Source: Podocnemis expansa
Lineage: Eukaryota; Chordata; Testudines; Podocnemididae
Length of the DNA stretch: 64,000 bases
NCBI GenBank assembly: GCA_007922195.1
Contig: ML682003.1
Span: 3,034,360 to 3,098,359, forward strand
Direction: 5' to 3'
Shown: positions 27,901-39,900 of the stretch, one piece after another
Numbering within the stretch: the stretch's first letter is position 1
Layout: every line of letters begins with the position of its first letter
Made by a program: the position numbers and the translations under genes
Notes under the pieces: generated by a model
What the model was told of the DNA's origin: nothing
The model's database searches: none
The model's input: only the letters and a program-made list of their open reading frames with translations

Positions 27901-30900
27901 TAAAATGCTGTTCCTGACGTATATTTTTTAAAAACCACCTTCCCAACCGTGAACATTTGTATCTGGCTTTTGTGTGTTCCCTCACAGGCTGATCCTTTTC
28001 AGGAGTTTTGTCTTTGAACGCCACAGTAAAGTGACAGTTAACCCAACACACTCAGGCCTATAATTTTTGAGCTGCCATCTGAAGTAGGCAAGAAATGACT
28101 ATCAGAAATACCCCCACTGGATCATGATAATCTGTCTAATCTCCAACATTGGCCAGTAGGGGCAGTTTTAGGAGAAAATTAGAACCTCGCATCCTGCACC
28201 TTTTAACATTTTAATTAGGGGTAACATTTATTTGCGATCTCAGCTGGTGATCACTTTTACGGGCAAGATATAGTGACTGGAAATATAAACTTAGCTTGTC
28301 TGTTGTATTTTGTTACAGTGAATCTATCAGTGTCCCTATGATTCCTTTGGGGCTGAAGGAGACAAAGGAAATGGATTTAATGGCCCCATTAAAGGTAAAC
28401 CTTTTTAAAGTTACTCTAAGTTGACATGCACCATGTGAACCAACTGTGGGTTGGTCATGAGAGCTTGATTAAATATTTTTGCATGGGCATACAGTTGTGT
28501 GAGATGGGAAAGATGGGGATAGGAGGCAAGAATCTAAACACAACTTCAAAATTTTCTCTCTGCTTTTTGTAACTGTGGTGTTGTCAAGGTGCCCAGGACT
28601 GATAATCACCTTGTCACTCTGTCCCCAGTGTAAGGGAGTCTTGCTTTTATGGTAGCTGCCTTTTGGTGCTGTAAGACCACTAGTGTGTCAGCCACTCAAG
28701 CCCTATCTTTGCCTTGCAGGTTAACAAGGCGTGCAATGCATTCCTTAAGTCCCTTTGAAGCACTCCCCTGTGATATCAAGTCTGATGCTGGCTACTGACA
28801 GAAATCCCAGATCCTTTTCCTCCAAAAGAACAGTGTACCCCAGTTGCTTATTTTACCTCCCTCCACCACTTCTGTGTAATACATAACCTGGAATGAAACA
28901 AGGGGTTTATTTTGGAAGGAGCAGAGATTTCTCTGGGAAAAAGTGAGTGGTGGAAATAAGTGGTCACAGCACAAGACAAATCATAAAATGTGAACTAGGC
29001 TTACACTTAATAGGGACCTTTCCTAAGTGAGTGGCCCCTGCCCTCAAAGTTCCTGGCTTCAGGAACAGACTGACAGATGGCTTCATATGAACCAGAATCT
29101 AGTCCTACATGGAAAAACAATCCTCCTAACCCCCACGATTTGTCCTGGAATGGATCCAGAGTGCCTCTTCCAGTGAAGCAGTCTATTATCTTTATTCATA
29201 AACAGAGCAATCCCTGTCTATGTTCCTGTTTAACCTCCTCTGGTTTGGATTATTTGCGGTTGTCTTTGATGGTTTTACATTGACTGTTCTGTGATGGGCA
29301 GATGGTAGTCAATTGTCACTTGTTGACATTTCTGGGTGACTGGGGAGGGTGGCCCTCGCACCTACATGAGGTGGCTGTCAACCTGGTGCCTTCTTTTAAC
29401 CTTAAAAACATATAGGCATAAACTTCAGTATAGTGACTTTATGGACAAATGCCCTGTAAGAATCATACTTGATATAATGAATGCCTCAGATTTGAAATGA
29501 GGCATTTGCAAAGAACAGGCGACCCTTTGTTAAAGGGCCTGTGTGTCACAGTGACACTAGTTTATAAGGCCTTATAAATAAGCCAGATCACATCCTCTGG
29601 GGTTTTACTTATAGAGAGGATGAAAGCAATGGGAAAGCAAACAAAGAGCCATCCCAAAATCTGTTGCAGATGGGAACCTAACCAGGCCTTCAGGAGCCCC
29701 TGTGCGGGAATGTGGTTTGTTTGAAGTTTTGCAGGGTGAGAGGGCATTGCAGGACTGCAGAGTTCTCTCCTGCCATTGTTCGTTTGCTGTGTGTTTACAA
29801 AAGCAGCATCCTCCTTTTGGTAAGGGAGCTGGTGGGTTACTCCTTTGGTAGCCACAGAAACCTGTTACCCAAGAAACTAAACCTGAAGCTTTCCTGTCTT
29901 TTTTTTTTTTTTTTAACCCCCCTCTTTATCCTTCCTCATCCCATCACCAGGAGCTCATCCGTGGACATTATGGGGAAGATGATGTCTCATTTGACAATGA
30001 AATCAAAGAGCTCATGGAGCTGCGGCAGGTTTGTTCTATTCATGCTTAAGAAGGAAAACCCAGTCTGTGTCAGCAGATTCAGGAGGAAATTGGCGTTTCT
30101 TTGCAAATCATTAGCTCTTCTTTGGGTGGTCTTCATACATTTTTTTCAAGAGCTATGCTATAGCATTTCATATGCTTTATAACTTTAGGCTGTGGAACTC
30201 CTGGAAGGTATGTTAAAAAGTTGCGGCTTCAGTTAATAGGTTACAAAATACTGTAGATCGTAAAATAATGGAATCTCTTAATACCATGCTAACCTAGGAT
30301 TGCTCTACACTTTTCTTTTACTGCTGTCCAATCTATTATTGTTCTTAGTTCATAAACTTGGTAGGAAAAAAAATCAAAGGCTATCTCTTTTCTAGGCTAG
30401 ACTAAACAGCAGCTCCCTCTGCTGCATGAGAAATTAAACAGGAACATAATTTTTGGCAATGAGGAAGTGAAGGATAAGTTCTGTAGCTGATGAAGTCTTC
30501 AAAGAGGAACTTTATTCTCCTTTTGCAGACAGTTTGCATTGTCTTTCCATTTCTAAGTGCTATGAAAAGAAGCAGTTCTGAAGTATCAGAGGCCCTGACT
30601 GTGCAATCCAGACTACGTGGGAAGAGTCCTGTTTGTGTCAGTGGTACTGTGTGTTAGGACAAAAGTCTGTCCTGGAGGGTCAAGTTACAAGGTTGAGGCC
30701 TTAGTGAGCACAGATTAAAATGGGACTGTGGTTCAACCATCCAAATGATTTATCTAGAATTCTGCCTTGCCGTCTGAAACTCAGAGAACTTTCAGCAGAA
30801 AAGCCTAGTGCTAGAATGGAAGACGGCTAATTTTGAACTATTAATTAATAATGGAACTCTGTTGTTCCACCGTGTGTCTGTTAAAACCCATCATTTCAAA

Positions 30901-33900
30901 GTGCCTTTTGAAGCCAAAGTAAACTGCTTCTCTCACCTGCATTTGATCACGTTTCCTATTTTCCAAAGCTTTGGTTCGTGAGTGCAGCTGCCTTAGGAAG
31001 ACCAGAGTAAAAACACCTCTAGCTTTCAGTTTGTTGAGGTCAGTTTTAATAACCGAGCCCAGAGCTGGATATTATTTTACTGGCCTTTCTTCTCCTCTTA
31101 AGGTTCATGCGGGTGAAGTGGTGAGAACTGTATATGGTTACAGCTAAAAAAAACAAAACCCCCAAAAACAAAACCCCACACCATTAAAAGAAGGTTAAAA
31201 TTTTCCAAAGTTCAGAACTCAAAAAAGCTAGAAGATGCTTTGCCAAAGAATCTTACTTCAGTACTCTTCTATCATAATGCCTAGACTCAGATCACAGATA
31301 TTGTGATTTTACCCTGTGTGTCTCCCCCCTGCCCCAGGGCCCCTACCTTGTTGAGTGCACAGTATGACAAGGGCACCTTCCCTTTCAGTCACAGTAAAAG
31401 AATCTCAGATATGTTCAGGGAGGATGAAATTTATCCCCCTTTGCCAAAGGTGAGGCCTCTGCACCTCTTAAATCCCACTTCACTCAGAATACAGCGAATG
31501 TGGCGCTCAGTTGTGTGGAAGCCTTGTGCCATCTTTGTTCAGGGAGTGTCTCTTGATAGTTGTTGGTGCCCCTGCCAGTGGTTCACTCCCTTTGATGTCT
31601 AAAAGCCAAGGTTGCATGTGTTGACTCTCCTTGCTCCTCTTTCCACAGGCCATGCGGACTCCCAGCCGGAATGAGGCGGGGCTAGAACTTCTCATGGAAT
31701 ATTACAACCAACTATATTTCCTTGACAACAGATTCTTCCCTCCCAATAAAAACTTGGGCATCTTCTTTCACTGGTCAGTAATGGTGCGGTTTCTTTGGTT
31801 TGTTCTGTTCTTGTGTGTTCTGACCTTTAAAGTTGTGTGTGTAATCCTAACACTGCTGAGTGTGGCAGCTGAGGCAAAATAGAGCCCTGTTGCTAAGGCT
31901 TTCTCTGGATCTTCATCCTCTGGAATATTTCAAAGATCAGGCTTTTTTTCGCTCTGTCCTTCTCACCAGAAGTTGGGCATGTTAACATGGAGGTCTGCAT
32001 TCTAGCACTACTTCTTTGTCACCTTGGGCAAATCAACCTCAGTGAAGTCTGTGAAGTGGAAATTTTAATGCTCATGTACCTGTAATGACATTGTAATCTC
32101 ATTGCTGTCTCTAAGTGCTTTGAGATCTTTTCTTGTTATGTCCACTCAATGCAAAGTATGATCACTGCAGTCATTCAAGTGGAGCAAAACACAAATGCAC
32201 AGTAGAAGCAGATTAATCCAGAGCAAAATAAGTGGAGAGAGGGTTGTGGGTGTGGATGTTTTGCAGAAAGGCACAGCTTGTCTTGTAGAACTCTATGCCA
32301 TATGGATTTTTTTAAAATCAACAGAGATCTGGGGCAGGGAGGGACAAGTGGGTTGCCTTTCTCTGTACCATGGGGCGTGAGTCACTTGTGGGTTTAAATG
32401 GGTGCAAGTGGTGGTTTCTCTAACCTGATGTTGTGAAAGTATGATTTGAGAACTTGGGTAACTCAGCCAAAGGTTAAGGTTCTATTAGAAGTGGATGGAT
32501 GAGTTCTGTGGCCTGCAGCATGCAGGAGGTCAGACTAGATTGTGATGGTGCCTTCTGGCCTTAAAGTCTGAGTTTCTGGCATCATTCCTTTTTGTGGTGG
32601 ATTGTCTATTGCTGATCATTTCAGAATCAAATTTGGATCTTTGTCTAAAAAGGTCTGCCTGAGGGGTTGTTGTTTGATTTGTAGTATTTAAGAAGTCCAG
32701 ACCAGAGGATTAACAGTGGTCTCTTCTGGCTTTGGAATCCATGAAATTTTGGGTTTCATCTCCATGGCTTGCCTTTCTTCCAGTAAAGACACTGGGAGTA
32801 GGTGGTCTGCCAGACTGCTGAAAGCAGTTTCCTTGTTAGTCTGATAAGTCATGCTCTGGCAGTATCCAGTGCATATTGACACCTCATAACCTGCATATTA
32901 AGCTGCAAATTTGTCTTCTCCCTTCTGTCTCTAGGTATGATTCGCTGACTGGAGTCCCTTCCCATCAGCGTGCTCTGGCTTTTGAGAAGGGAAGCGTGCT
33001 CTTCAACATTGGAGCTCTGCACACTCAGATTGGGGCGCGGCAGGATCGCACAACCCTGCAAGGAGTCGATCACGCTATAGATGCTTTTCAAAAGGCAGCT
33101 GGTAAATCAATTGTTTGGGGCTACTCTTGGTCATTCTGAGGGCTTTTGAGGGGTTCTCAGAAGAAACTGTGGGAGGACTTATTGCTCTTTTAAAGTGAGA
33201 AACTTTGGGGATGTGTGTATGCTTCCTAGAGGCACCAATTCTGGCTAGTGTTTGCCATGTCCCCTGCCCCACTCCCCCCTCTCTCCCCCTCCCCCCGGTC
33301 CTGACCTGCAGCCCCCCCTGCTATGTTATAATATCATAGAATCATAGGATTGGAAGGGACCTCATAGGTCATCTAGTCCAACCCCCTGCCAGAGGCAGGA
33401 CCACTCCCACTAAACCGTCCCAGTCATGGTTTTGTCCAGCCAAGCCTTAAACACCTCCAAAGATGGAGATTTCACCACCTCCCTCGGCAGCTCGTTCCAA
33501 GACTTCACCACTCCCTGGTAAAAAAGTTTTTTCTAATATCCAGCCTCGACCTCCTTAACTGCAACTTGAGACCATTGCTCTTTGTTCTGTCCTCTGTTAC
33601 TACCGAGGACAGTCAAGCTCCTTCTTCCTTGGAGCATCCCTTCAAGTAGTTGAAGGTTGCTATCAAATCCCCCCTCAATCTTCTCTTCTGCAGACTAAAT
33701 AAGCCTAATGCTTTCAGTCTTTCCTCATAGGGCTTGTGCTCCAGCCCTTGAATCATTTTGGTTGCCCTCCTCTGAACTCCCTCTAGCATGTCCCTGTCCT
33801 TTTTGTAGTGGGGAGCCCAAAACTGAACACGGTATTCTAGATGTGGCCTCACCAGTGCAGAATAGAGGGGAATGATCACATCCCTTGGTCTGCTGGTAAT

Positions 33901-36900
33901 ACTTCTTTTGATACCAGAGTAGTAACCCCCCAAATCTCAGATACTGGTTCACTGCTCAATCCTGACTGTCCATTCCCTGTAAGACCTTATGGCCAGTATT
34001 GGAAGTGCATCATTCTGAGACGTGACTGTTGAAGACTGATCGGCTCTAAGCCCTTCAGACAACTGCACTCGTGTACCAGAATGGCACCCTGGTTGTGTCA
34101 GCCATCACCACTGTGTCCTAGTCCGCTGTCACCTGCAATGTGGAGCGGCATAAGCACTGACAGTCTAGAGCGTGCACTCAGGAAGCAGCAAATGTACCAG
34201 GGCCCAGCAAAGGGGCAGAGTTTGGGGAAGACAGAGGATGAGCCCTAACAATGCAAAGTGCCAGGCATATCTGTGGCTGCCAACTACTGCTTTGCTAATC
34301 CTATTGGCTGTTGATAGTGATGTCCATGACACCTAAACTGGCCAGTTTTCTGCTTGATTCTAGAACAGGAAACAGCCAGGCCTTTGGGAATATCTCTCTC
34401 TCCAGCTGCCTCTGTTCATGCAGGTGCCTTTAACTACCTGAAGGAGAACTTCTCCAATGCCCCCAGCCTGGACATGAGCACTGCCTCGCTGAGCATGTTG
34501 GTGGCACTGATGATTGCCCAGGTGCAGGAGTGTGTCTTCGAGAAGGTCACCCTGACCAGTGCCCAGAACGACTTCTTCACTCAGCTGCGGATCGCACAGG
34601 AAGCAGCCAGGGTACACATTGCTGCACAGATTCTGTTTAAGTCCAGCAGAGCCATCTGGGGTATGGTGGGAAGAGAGGAAAGAGGCCTGGAGGGAAAGCA
34701 GAACCCTTGAGCAAGCGTGATTTAGGAGGAAACACGGCTGACTTGGGGTTAGAGATGAGGCATGCCTTGTGGGGAAACAGTGGGGTGGGAAGGGACTACA
34801 AGTATCTGTCATTGCTGCAGTGAGCTAGGGAGGGCACTGCAGGCTGTACACACATTTCCCCATGGGGTGAAATGTAATCATTAGTCACAGCTTTAGGGAA
34901 TGGCAGCTGTTGGTTTCCTGGGCCCTCCATGCCTGACTAATGAGCTGAGCAGTTATCAATATTGCTAAATCTTAATCCATGCTTCCAAAAAAAGGCTCTC
35001 CTGTGAGAGCTGGGGCTTTCTTTAGTGGTAGCTGTCTCATGACAGGGCTGGTTAATAGAATGGATCATTCAGCTACCTGTCCTGTTCATTCCCTCTGAAG
35101 AAGCTGGCACTGAGCTCCATGGCTGTTCTTATGCTCTTAAGAGAACTCATGGGGGTGCGAGAGGTCCCAGAGACTGGAGAGGGGCAGACATAGTACTTGT
35201 CTTGGAAATGGAGAACAAAGGACTCAGGGGATTATAGACCAGTTGACCAAACTTTGATATCTGCCACAACCTATTAAACAATCAGTTTGTAAGCACCCAG
35301 AGGATAATAGGGTCATAAAGAACAGATTGGATTGGACTGGTATGATCGTTCTTCACTAATGTCCCTCTTTGACAGGGTTACTAGGAGAGAGGTTGGGGAG
35401 GGGAAGCAGAAGACATGGTATTATCTTGATTTTAGTCAAATTGAAACATCCCATGTGATGTTCTCAGAACCACACTAGTGAAGTGTGGTCTACATGAGAT
35501 TACCATAAGGCAGGTGAACAGCTGGTTGAGTAATTATCAAGAGTACTCAGAGTAATTATCAAGTGGCATGTTGGGGGCAGGGGGGTAAATACCTCCTGGG
35601 ATTCAGTCCTGGGTTCAGTACTTGTCAATTATTTCATTAATGACCTGGGTACCAGAGTGAAGAGTGTCCTTATAAATTTCAAAAGGGATAGCCGTGTTAG
35701 TCTAGTCCAGCAAAAAAACAACAAGGAGTTGTGTGGCACTTTAAGACTAACAGATTTATTTTTTGCATGAGCTTTCATGGGAGAAGATCCCACTTCCTCA
35801 GATGCTTTGAAGATGAGTGAACTTACAGAAAGGAATGAAACTAAATGCAAGGGAGGATAAAACATAGGATCAGGTCATAAAGTAAGAGCAAATAAGAGCA
35901 GTTTACAGGCTCAAACCATGAGAAGCCTGAAGTCAAATTACCCTTTGTAATGGGAAAAGAACCCATAGCCTTGATTAAGTCCTGCTTTCACAGAATTTAG
36001 CTTGCATATTAATTCGAGTTCAGCTGTTTCTCTTTGAAGTCTTGATGTCCCAGGTACATCTCTAACGACAGTCGTTAACATCTGAGGAAGTGGGATCTTC
36101 TCCCACGAAAGCTCATGCAAAAAATAAATCTGTTAGTCTTCAAGTGCCACACAACTCCTTGTTGTTTTTTCACTGGACTAGACTAACACGGCTATCCATT
36201 TTAAAGTTAAGAAATCTGTCATCGAGTGATTAGGAAGATGGAAGTGCTCAGCAACTGGTTTCTTTGTTCTCTGATTTCTGATATCAGCTCTGTGCTCATT
36301 CAGCCTCTTACGGAGCAATCGTCCTGTTTGTCCAATATATAAGGTGTTGGGGCATTTCTTCCGCATGATGGCATAGACCACATTAGTAGATGAGCAGGTC
36401 AATGAGCCTTTGATGGAGTAGCAGGCTTGATTAGGACCTATGATGGTGTCTGTTGTGCAGATATGTGGGCAGACTTGGCAGCGTGGTTTTTTGCAGGGGT
36501 GTGTGCCTGCTTCAGTGTTCTTGTTGTTAGATCTGTAGTTGCTGGTGAATATCTGTTTAAGATTAGGGGGCTGCCTAGAAGCAAGGAGGGGTCTGTCTCC
36601 TAATGCTTGAGAGAGAGAGGGATCATCTTTTAGAATAGGCTGTAGGTCCTTAATGATCTTTTGTAGAGGTCTGACTTGAGGATTGTGTGTGGTGACTAGT
36701 GGTGTTCTGTTGTTTTCTTTCTTGGGCCTCTCCTGTAGTAGATGACTTCGGGGAACCCGTCGAGCTCTGTCAATTTGTTTTCTTACTTCCCCAGGTGGGT
36801 ACAGTAGTTTCAAGAATGCTTGATAGAGATCCTCAAGACGTCTGTCTCTGTCTGAGGGATCAGAGCAGATGCGGTTATATCTTAGGGCTTGGCTGTAGAC

Positions 36901-39900
36901 AATGGATCGTGTGGTGTGTTTAGGATGGAAGCTCGAAGGATGTAGGTAACTATACCGATCAGTAGGTTTTCGGTATAGGGTGGTGATGATGCATCTATCC
37001 CTGTTTTGTACTGTAGTGTCAAGAAAGTGGCTCTCCTGTGTGGAGTGTTCCAGGCTCAATTTGATGGTGTTGTGGAAATTATTGAAATCTCTGTGAAAAT
37101 CTTCAAGAGCATCCCTGCCATGAGTCCAGATGATAAAGATGTCATCAATGTAGCGCAGGTAAAGAAGAGGTGTCTTGGGATGAGACTTGAGGAAACGTTG
37201 TTCTAAGTCGCCCATAAAGATGTTGGTATATTGTGGGGCCATGCAGGTGCCCATAGCAGTGCCACTGATTTGGAGATATAAATGATCCTCAAATCTGAAG
37301 TGGTTGTGGGTGAGTACAAAGTCGCAAAGTTCAGTCACAAGCTGCACTGTGTCATCATCTGGGATGGTTCTACTAATAGGTTGTAATCCATCCTGGTGGG
37401 GGATGTTGGTGTAAAGAGCTTCTACATCCATAGTGGCCAGAATGGTGTTTTCAGGAAGTTCTCCAATGGACTGTATTTTCCTCAGGAAGTCTGTGGTGTC
37501 TTGAAGATAGCTGGGGATGTTGATAACATAGGGTCTGAGGAGGGAGTCCACATAGCCAGATAGGCTGGCAGTAAGAGTGCCAATGCCTGAGATGATGGGG
37601 CATCCAGGGTTTCCTTTTTTATGGATTTTGGGATAGAACATCCCTGGTCGTGGTTCTGGTGGTGTTTCTGTCTCTGTACGTTCTTGTGCTGTCTTAGGGA
37701 GTTTCTTGAGTAGGCGTTGTAATTCCTTTTGGTATTCCTCAGTGGGGTCAGAGGAAAGTGGTCTGTAGAAGGTTGTGTTGGAGAGTTGTTTATAAGCTTC
37801 CTGGTCATAATCTAATTTCATGATGACAACTGCACCTCCTTTGTCAGCCTCCTTAATGATAATGTCAGAGTTGTTTTTGAGGCTGTGGATGGAATTGCAT
37901 TCTGCAGGGCTGAGGTTATGATGTAAAGGATGTTGTTTGTCCACGATTTCAGCCTTGGTACGGTGGCGGAAGCAATCAATATAGAAGTCAAGTCTCTCAT
38001 TTCGGCCTTCTGGAGGAGTCCATGAAGAATATTGAGATGTACCTGGGACATCAAGACTTCAAAGAGAAACAGCTGAACTCGAATTAATATGCAAGCTAAA
38101 TTCTGTGAAAGCAGGACTTAATCAAGGCTATGGGTTCTTTTCCCATTACAAAGGGTAATTTGACTTCAGGCTTCCCATGGTTTGAGCCTTTAAACTGCTC
38201 TTATTTGCTATTACTTTATGACCTGATCCTATGTTTTACACCCCCTTGCATTTAGTTTCATTCCTTTCTGTAAGTTCACCCATCTTCGAAGCATCTGAGG
38301 AAGTGGGATCTTCTCCCATGAAAGCTCATGCAAAAAATAAATCTGTTAGTCTTAAAGTGCCACACAACTCCTTGTTGTCCTTATAAAATCCGTGTCGGCA
38401 GGTTGAAAAAGGTTGCACTTTGGAGGACAAAATTAGAACTCAAAATGACCTTGGCAGTTTGTAGAATTGGTCTGAAATCAACAGAATGAAAGTCAGACAA
38501 GCGCGAACTATACTTGGGAAGTTAAAAATCAAATGCCCAGTTACAAAATGACTAGATAGTAGTGCTGCTAAAAGGAGCTGAGGGTTGTAGTGGGTCACAA
38601 ATTGAATGAGTCAGCAATGTGGTGCAGTTGTGGAAAAGGGTAATATCATTCTGGGGTGTATTTAATAGGGGTGTCGTATATAAGACAGGATTGGGAAGCA
38701 TCATCTGAAGTACTGTGTCCAGTTTCTGGCACTGTGAGATGTGGACAAGTCAGAGAATTCAGAAAAGGACAATAAAAACGATAAAAGGTTTAGTATATGA
38801 AGAAAGAGTTAAAAAAAAAAAAAAAAGGGCATGTTTAGTTTTGAGAAGAGAAACTGAGCGAGAGCACAACTGGTATATCTTCAGATGTGGTAAGGTTGTT
38901 ACAAAGAGGGCAGTGATTATTTATTCTCACTGTCCATTGAAGGTAGGAGAAGATGTAATGGGCTGACTCTGAAGAAAGGGAGACTTGGGCGAATGGTTTT
39001 AACTATATGGATGGCTAAATTCTGGAATAGGTGCTAAGGGAGGTTGTAAAGTCTTGGTCTTAGAGGTGCTCAAGAACAGTTGGTTGGAAAGGTCTACATT
39101 TTACCTGGTCCTTCCTTGATGCAGGGAGGTTGGCCTTGATGTCCCTTCGAGCCCTATGTTTCTGTGGTGACATAACTGCATTTTCTAATCTATAAGGAGT
39201 TTTTTGCTAATTGTATTCATAAACAGTGGTTGAGCTCCTAGATCATTGCACTTTGCACCACTGGAGTTAATAGGGCCATCCACATGTAGCACTAACTTCC
39301 ATCTGGGTGTCATGGGTTACGTATAAACGAAGGTGTTGGGTATTGAAAAGATGCTCAGCCTCCTGATATTTCTCTACAGAGCCCTCCCTAGTTTCCAAAG
39401 AGTTTTACAGCTCTGCTAAGGCCTTGTGTCCAACAGAACGTGCGGCCTGGTCAAGTCACTTAACTATCTCTGTGCCTTAGTTTCCTCAGTATAAAGTGAG
39501 GATGGTGACATTTACCAGCTTTGAGATCTAGAGATAAAAACCTTATGTAAGACTGAAGTACTATTATGACTTTATTCAGACTGTGTTGCAAAATAACAAA
39601 CAGTAGGTGTGCCTCAAAAGTTAGAGCTGGGAAAAACCTGCAAGGTTGTGTTGCCTGCTCCCTGTCAGTACAGGACTGTTCCCTGCCAAATGTTTTCTGT
39701 TGCTTTGGCCACTCAAGTCTTGTGTCCCAAGTGATGAGGCTTTGACTCAATCCCTCTTTAGCTTCTGACTTCCAGAAACTGGAAGTGGACAGCAAGAGAT
39801 GGATCATTTGATAATTGCTCTGTTCTGTTCTTTCCCTGTAAAGCACTTGACATTGGTCATTGGTCACTGTTGGAAGACAAGATACAGGTCTAGATGGGCC

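Larger units (their letters stand above)
35677..38377 (-). mobile_element. Penelope-like element, near full length, inverted pseudo-LTRs
   Basis: This 2.7-kb element is flanked by the 10-bp TSD TCCTTATAAA (35667-35676 and 38378-38387). It carries one long minus-strand frame (RT plus GIY-YIG). In frame orientation the order is an antisense pLTR (38377 to about 38053), the frame, a short antisense pLTR piece (about 36200-36080), then a sense pLTR (about 36060-35683). The two outer pLTRs therefore form inverted repeats of about 330-370 bp. A palindrome TAACGACAGTCGTTA (36063-36077) marks the junction of the last two pieces. pLTRs and GIY-YIG are hallmarks of the Penelope group. Confidence 0.92.
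35140..39165 (+). mobile_element. Ancient L3/CR1-like LINE interrupted by a PLE
   Basis: The left part (35140-35676) holds decayed LINE RT sequence (GACTGGAGAGGGGCAGACAT, ATTATAGACCAGTTGACC, TTCATTAATGACCTGGG). The right part (38378-39165) resumes at CTTATAAAATCCGTGTCGGC and continues to TGGAGGACAAAATTAGAAC, GTACTGTGTCCAGTTTCTGG and the 3' end CCCTTCGAGCCCTATGTTTC. Joined across the insertion the two parts follow the order of the L3/CR1 3' half. No usable frame remains. Confidence 0.75.

Noticed and set aside
29712..30182. 156-codon plus frame overlapping exon 5
   Set aside because: It is in a different frame from the RHPN1 coding segment and includes the T-rich acceptor tract. It is a shadow frame.
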